This document shows, one piece after another, positions 7,364 to 10,348 of a stretch of 10,348 nt of DNA. The position numbers and the translations under genes are program-made. Numbering within the stretch: the first letter of the stretch is position 1; every line of letters starts with the position of its first letter. The DNA comes from Pelagophyceae sp. CCMP2097 (lineage: Eukaryota; Sar; Pelagophyceae): positions 106,885 to 117,232 of the forward strand of contig MU657212.1 in the NCBI GenBank assembly GCA_026770575.1, read 5' to 3'. Below the pieces are notes generated by a model. That model was not told the DNA's origin. It was given only the letters and a program-made list of their open reading frames with translations, and made no database searches.

Positions 7364-8738
7364 TCACGCTACTTGTTGGATGGCGCCGCATTCGCGGAGC
7401 ATGAGCGTGATGCGCGACCGCGCGGCGAGCGCGAGGCCCATCTCCTTGAGCACCTCCTGGAGCCCGATGCCGCGCCTGGGACAATAGTTCGGGGGGCGCG
7501 ATAGGGGCAAAAGGACGCTGCAAAAGGGCCCCTCGGCCTCTGCGAAGAGCAGCTCGCCGTCGAACTCGGGGTCCCACGCGCCCGCGGCCGCTTCGAGGCC
7601 GGGCGTGCCTGCGCCGCCGCGTGCGCGTGGTCGGGGGGGCTGTGGGACCGACCGGCGAAGAACGCGCGGAGCTGCGGCGCCGTCATGCCGCGGCGGCTGT
7701 CGGCGGCGCGTCAAACGCGTGCAGCGACGCGCGAGCACCTCTGCAGACGCCGGGAATACAGTTGCGCGTCGGGGGACCGCGCCGGCGCCGCCGGGGCTGC
7801 CGCGTCCTCGTATGCATCGAGATTCTCGTATGCATCTAGGTACAGGTCGCCGTCGAGCGCCCGCCACATTTCGACGAGATTGCTGAGCTCGTCGAACGAC
7901 CGCACGGCGCCCTCCTACAGGCGCGATGCAAGACGCAGGGCGCGCGCCCGGGCCGGGGCGCACCGCGAGATCCTCGACGAGGCCGTCGCGCACAAAATTC
8001 TTGGAGCCCATGGACCCAACCTTCATCACCGCGCCAAACGCCGGCAGCGCGACCTGGTGCGGCGATCACGCCCGGACGCTGCGCAGGAGCCGCCACGTAC
8101 CCGCTCGCCGAGGTCCACGTCTTCCTCCTCCTCCTCGTCGTCCGTGCGGAAGAAGACGGTCGCCGCGCCGGTCTTGATGACGCCCTAGTCGGGCGTCCCT
8201 CGAAACCGCCGCGCGGCCCGGGGCGGTGAACGCACGAGGATGTCGTTGGAGAAGGACGGGCCGACGTGGCAGCGCGCGGCGCCGTCGTCGGCTGGCGCCG
8301 CGCGGAACCTGCGCCAACGCGTCGACGCGCGTCGTGCGCGGCTATAAGTGCGCCACTGACTCGACGCGGAAGCCGAGCGCGCGCAGCCGCTCGACGCACG
8401 CGCCCGACCCGGAAACGGCCTCGAGACCGGGCGCGATCCTGCGCGGGCGCCTCGACTCTAGGCTCGAGAACCCCGACGTGAGATAGCCTCCTCTATACGC
8501 CAGCGAAAACGACACGGCTTTTCGACGTGATGAAGTCGATCCTCCGTCGCGGCGAGTACGCGACGTTGGACGACGACGAGCCGTCCGACGGCGCAGCGCC
8601 GGCACCGCCTCGGAACATGGCTTCCCAGTCGGGTTCCGCACCGGCCGGCGGCGCTGGCGGCGCCGGGGGGGACGCCGGGACGTGGCGCGGCGCCATGGCG
8701 ACCGCGCAAGGCGCGACGAAGAGGAGGAGCGCGAGCAT
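7364..8738 (-). CDS. HAD-like protein, about nine tiny exons, catalytic residues missing
   Basis: Well-supported exons (minus): 8308-8236, 8184-8101, 8053-7964, 7914-7739, 7696-7653, 7608-7364. Introns of 51, 47, 49, 42 and 44 bases have GTGCGT, GTACGT, GTGCGC, GTGCTC and GTCGGT donors and AG acceptors, and every junction keeps the frame. Two upstream exons, 8738-8560 and 8492-8361, are tentative (introns of 67 and 52 bases). The model gives 340 residues. Residues 1-14 look like a signal peptide, followed by a Pro/Ala stretch. Residues 114-140 (HVGPSFSNDILG..TGAATVFF) match the motif-IV region of haloacid dehalogenase-type hydrolases, where HVGD..ND.GA is usual, but the first Asp is Pro121. 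After an acidic run (143-150) comes SFDELSNLVEMW (192-203), resembling the HAD C-terminal strand-helix. I find no DxD motif I. Residues 245-340 are a tail of unknown type. It may be a pseudoenzyme, a decaying gene or an imperfect splice model. Its neighbour upstream, the glycosyltransferase, is co-oriented. Confidence 0.5.
7796..7840 (-). repeat. 18-base tandem repeat coding LDAYEN/LDAYED
   Basis: CTCGTATGCATC occurs twice 18 bases apart on the plus strand. On the minus strand this encodes LDAYEN then LDAYED, inside the exon 7914-7739 just after the SFDEL segment of the HAD-like protein. It is a small in-frame duplication in what is probably a linker. Confidence 0.5.
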
Positions 8739-8936
8739 CGCTCGACCTAGGCCTAGCTGCTCGACGCTCGACCTTCTTCCGTCGGAGTCGTCGACTCGGT
8801 AACTTGGATTTGAAACAACCTATAGGCCTAGGCCGCGCGCCCTGGCGCCCGCGGCCCGCCTCGACCCTGACGGTCCGCCCGCCGGACTGCAGCGCCGTCA
8901 CGCTGGATGCTTTCGCACGCATTTGATTACGGGGAG
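8739..8936. promoter_or_regulatory. Spacer upstream of the HAD-like gene with TAGGCC palindromes
   Basis: These 198 bases hold the 3' end of the glycosyltransferase transcript and the upstream region of the HAD-like gene. Two perfect 10-base palindromes share a TAGGCC core: CTAGGCCTAG at 8747-8756 and GGCCTAGGCC at 8825-8834, about 10 and 90 bases before the minus-strand ATG. A sequence CCTATAGG overlaps the second. They could be binding sites; no function can be read directly. Confidence 0.35.
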
Positions 8937-9882
8937 TCATCGTGCGGGGATCTTGAGGTGGTGCGAGACGTTCATGGCGCTGAGGACTTTTTGGTAGTTC
9001 ATCCTCGGCGCGCCGGGCCGGTGCCAGTGGCCCGAGCCTATGCGTCGAGCGGTGGGCGAGTGCGCGCCGAGCGGCGACAAGCGGGCCTCTGCGCGACTCA
9101 CAGCCGTCGAAGCGGAACGCGAGCGCCGTGCCGCCGGCGTACGTCTCCGCCCAGTTTGCCTGCGGCGCGGGCCGCTCCGCCTTGCCGCGGCCGTCGAAGA
9201 TGTCGTTGGTGCACGACGCGCGCAGCACCTCGGCCGCGGCGACGATTTCTGCGTCGGGGACGCCGGCGGCGAGGTCCGCGGGCGCCACGAACGCAAAGGG
9301 GCTGCAGAGCGTCCTGCCGAGCGTAAAGGGCCCGGTGACGTGGAGCGCACCCGGCTGCTTGCCCGGCGGCAGCGCCTTGGACTTGAGGATGTTTGAGATC
9401 TGGCGCCGAAGGTTTGCGAGGAGGAGCGGGTGGCCCACGCCGCCGACGAGCATGAAGCGCACGTGGCCCCGCTTGGGCTCGCGCACGAGGAAGAGCTTGG
9501 CGCCGCCGGCAGCGCCGACGTCGCAGTGCGTCTCGATGGCGCCGGGCCGGAGGTCCGCGTCGAACCACCAGCCGCCGGTGTGGTACAAAAACGCGACGCG
9601 GAACAGGTCCGCCTTGGCCGCGCCAGAGCCGAGCGCGCCGTAGGCCTCTGCGCATCTCGGCGCCGTGCAGTTCGCGGCCATGTACGCGCGCTGCGCGTCG
9701 TCGTCAAAGTACGCCAGCGCAAAGCCCGGGTTGAGCCCAGCCCAGAGGCGCACGTTCGCGGCCAAAGGCAAAGGCAGCTCCTCCAGCGGGCGCGCGTGCG
9801 ACGTCACCAGGACGCGCGGGATCGACGACGCCGTGAGGCCCAGCACGCACGCCGCCAGCGCCGCCGCCCGGCAGACGCCCAT
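8937..9882 (-). CDS. Family-32 glycosyltransferase with signal sequence
   Basis: Exons 9882-9102 and 9037-8937 (minus) join to 293 residues across a 64-base intron with a perfect GTGAGT donor and TAG acceptor. The unspliced frame would run on into unrelated sequence. Residues 1-20 are a hydrophobic signal or signal anchor, so the enzyme probably works in the Golgi or secretory route. The GT32 signature is clear: SGAAKADLFRVAFLYHTGGW (86-105), then the metal and sugar-nucleotide DXD at Asp108-Ala-Asp110 in FDADLRPG. VTGPFTLGR (182-190) and the exon-2 SGHWH (262-266) match the conserved acceptor-side TGP and C-terminal His-Trp region of OCH1/capsular-type enzymes. Retaining transfer of a hexose such as mannose or galactose to glycans is expected from the family; donor and acceptor cannot be told. 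The start has A at -3 and G at +4. Length is normal for a minimal GT32 domain. Confidence 0.88.
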
Positions 9883-9908
9883 GCTCGCGCGGTTCCCCGG
9901 GCTAACCG

Positions 9909-9930
9909 GGCGCGGCGCGGCGCGGCGCGG
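9909..9930. repeat. GCGGC pentanucleotide microsatellite
   Basis: About four tandem copies of the five-base unit GCGGC stand in an otherwise lower-GC region, roughly 30-45 bases upstream of the glycosyltransferase ATG on the minus strand. It is a simple repeat that could vary in length between strains. Confidence 0.6.
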
Positions 9931-10054
9931 GACCTCGAAAGTTGGGATCGAGTCACTTAAAAAAGTTTAAAAGTTTCAGCGATATGTAGGATTCAGCCTG
10001 AGCCTCCAAGTCTCTATCTATGGCTCCGGTTTGCGGCAAACGAACTTGGCAGAG

Positions 10055-10069
10055 TGACTCAGTGACTCG
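10055..10069. promoter_or_regulatory. Tandem TGACTC bZIP-like sites
   Basis: TGACTCA (10055-10061) is followed by TGACTCG (10063-10069), an 8-base tandem of GTGACTCA with one mismatch. TGACTCA is the palindromic core recognised by AP-1/Gcn4-type bZIP factors. It lies between two divergent genes, where such a site is plausible. One occurrence of a short motif is weak evidence. Confidence 0.25.
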
Positions 10070-10234
10070 GATAGCAAGATGTATCGCCGAAGATACTCTC
10101 TATATTACCTAACTCATCTCGTGTCTGGATTCCTTCTCTCATGGTAGCTCGAGATTGTTAAGTGGACGTTCGATCCGTAAAGAGAGGAGCCCAGCGAGGT
10201 ACCTTGGCTCGAGGACGAGCCCGGGCCAGTGCCT

Positions 10235-10348
10235 ATGTCCGAAGATGGAAGTTCTGTGAGTTCTACGGGATCACTCGGCGTTGACACCGACATCAACGCC
10301 GCCGTCGCCGCCGCCGAGGCGGCGGCCATGGCGCTCGACGCAGTCGCG
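10235..10348 (+). CDS. 5' end of an unidentified gene, cut by window
   Basis: From the ATG at 10235 the frame stays open to the window edge (38 codons). The reading starts MSEDGSSVSSTGSLGVD and continues into an Ala/Glu-rich helical stretch (INAAVAAAEAAAMAL). Base composition switches from the low-GC spacer to GC-ending codons here, which supports a real coding start. The same frame is open upstream to a TAA at 10178 and reads acidic, coding-like residues, so the true start could lie further left through an intron. No domain is recognisable. The antisense frame over this stretch is taken as its shadow. Confidence 0.4.
   Translation, partial: MSEDGSSVSSTGSLGVDTDINAAVAAAEAAAMALDAVA

Larger units (their letters stand above)
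9883..10234. promoter_or_regulatory. Divergent promoter region
   Basis: The 352 bases between the minus-strand glycosyltransferase start and the plus-strand gene at 10235 are mostly of much lower GC than the genes around them, except for a GCGGC pentanucleotide run at about 9909-9930. Short frames here (for example from ATGs at 10020 and 10084) have neither the codon bias nor length of the coding parts. Two bZIP-like TGACTC motifs lie at 10055-10069. The region most likely serves both flanking genes, and may include an untranslated leader or intron of the right-hand gene. Confidence 0.45.

Noticed and set aside
8458..9882. Single 474-residue glycosyltransferase reading without intron
   Set aside because: After the GTGAGT at 9101 the residues become Arg-rich and motif-free and cross the next gene's start. 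Splicing restores the family's C-terminal His-Trp segment and a near stop.
10114..10329. 71-codon minus frame at the right edge
   Set aside because: It crosses the low-GC spacer and lies antisense to a frame with better codon bias; its Ala/Ser richness comes from the repeat on the other strand.
1..10348. CRISPR array, tRNA, rRNA, transposase or phage genes
   Set aside because: I looked for regular spacer-repeat arrays, cloverleaf-like arms and transposase or integrase motifs and found none.

Overview
The window looks like nuclear DNA of a small eukaryote with a compact, GC-rich genome. Several genes only become continuous after very short GT..AG introns (about 42-67 bases) are removed, ATGs mostly sit in purine -3 / G+4 contexts, and there are no Shine-Dalgarno-led operons. 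Protein style (Ala/Arg/Pro/Asp-rich, GC-ending codons), spacers of tens to a few hundred bases and the domain set (C2, LRR, GT32, C3HC/NIPA) fit a unicellular alga. A stramenopile such as a pelagophyte is my best guess, but that is inference.

Layout. 1-422: no convincing gene; AT-richer upstream DNA of the first gene. 423-3665 (+): intronless 1080-residue membrane protein with a hydrophobic hairpin, three C2-like regions and, between them, strand-rich segments that resemble AsmA-type lipid-transfer proteins. 3666-4204: repeat-rich spacer. 4205-6351 (+): three-exon leucine-rich-repeat protein with a Pro/Gly heptad repeat in its tail. 6389-7222 (-): NIPA/ZC3HC1/Rsm1-like C3HC zinc-finger protein in at least three exons, meeting the LRR gene tail to tail with 37 bases between stops. 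7364-8738 (-): HAD-like protein cut into about nine tiny exons, apparently lacking catalytic aspartates. 8937-9882 (-): two-exon family-32 glycosyltransferase with a signal sequence and a DXD motif. 9883-10234: lower-GC divergent promoter region. 10235-10348 (+): probable start of another gene running off the window.

The genes do not form an evident pathway. Two handle membranes or the secretory route (C2 protein, glycosyltransferase), one is probably nuclear (NIPA-like), and the LRR protein is a likely scaffold. The most interesting items are the C2/AsmA-like protein, the split NIPA-like and HAD-like genes, and the unusually small introns. All splice models were made by eye from frame, GT/AG sites and protein continuity.
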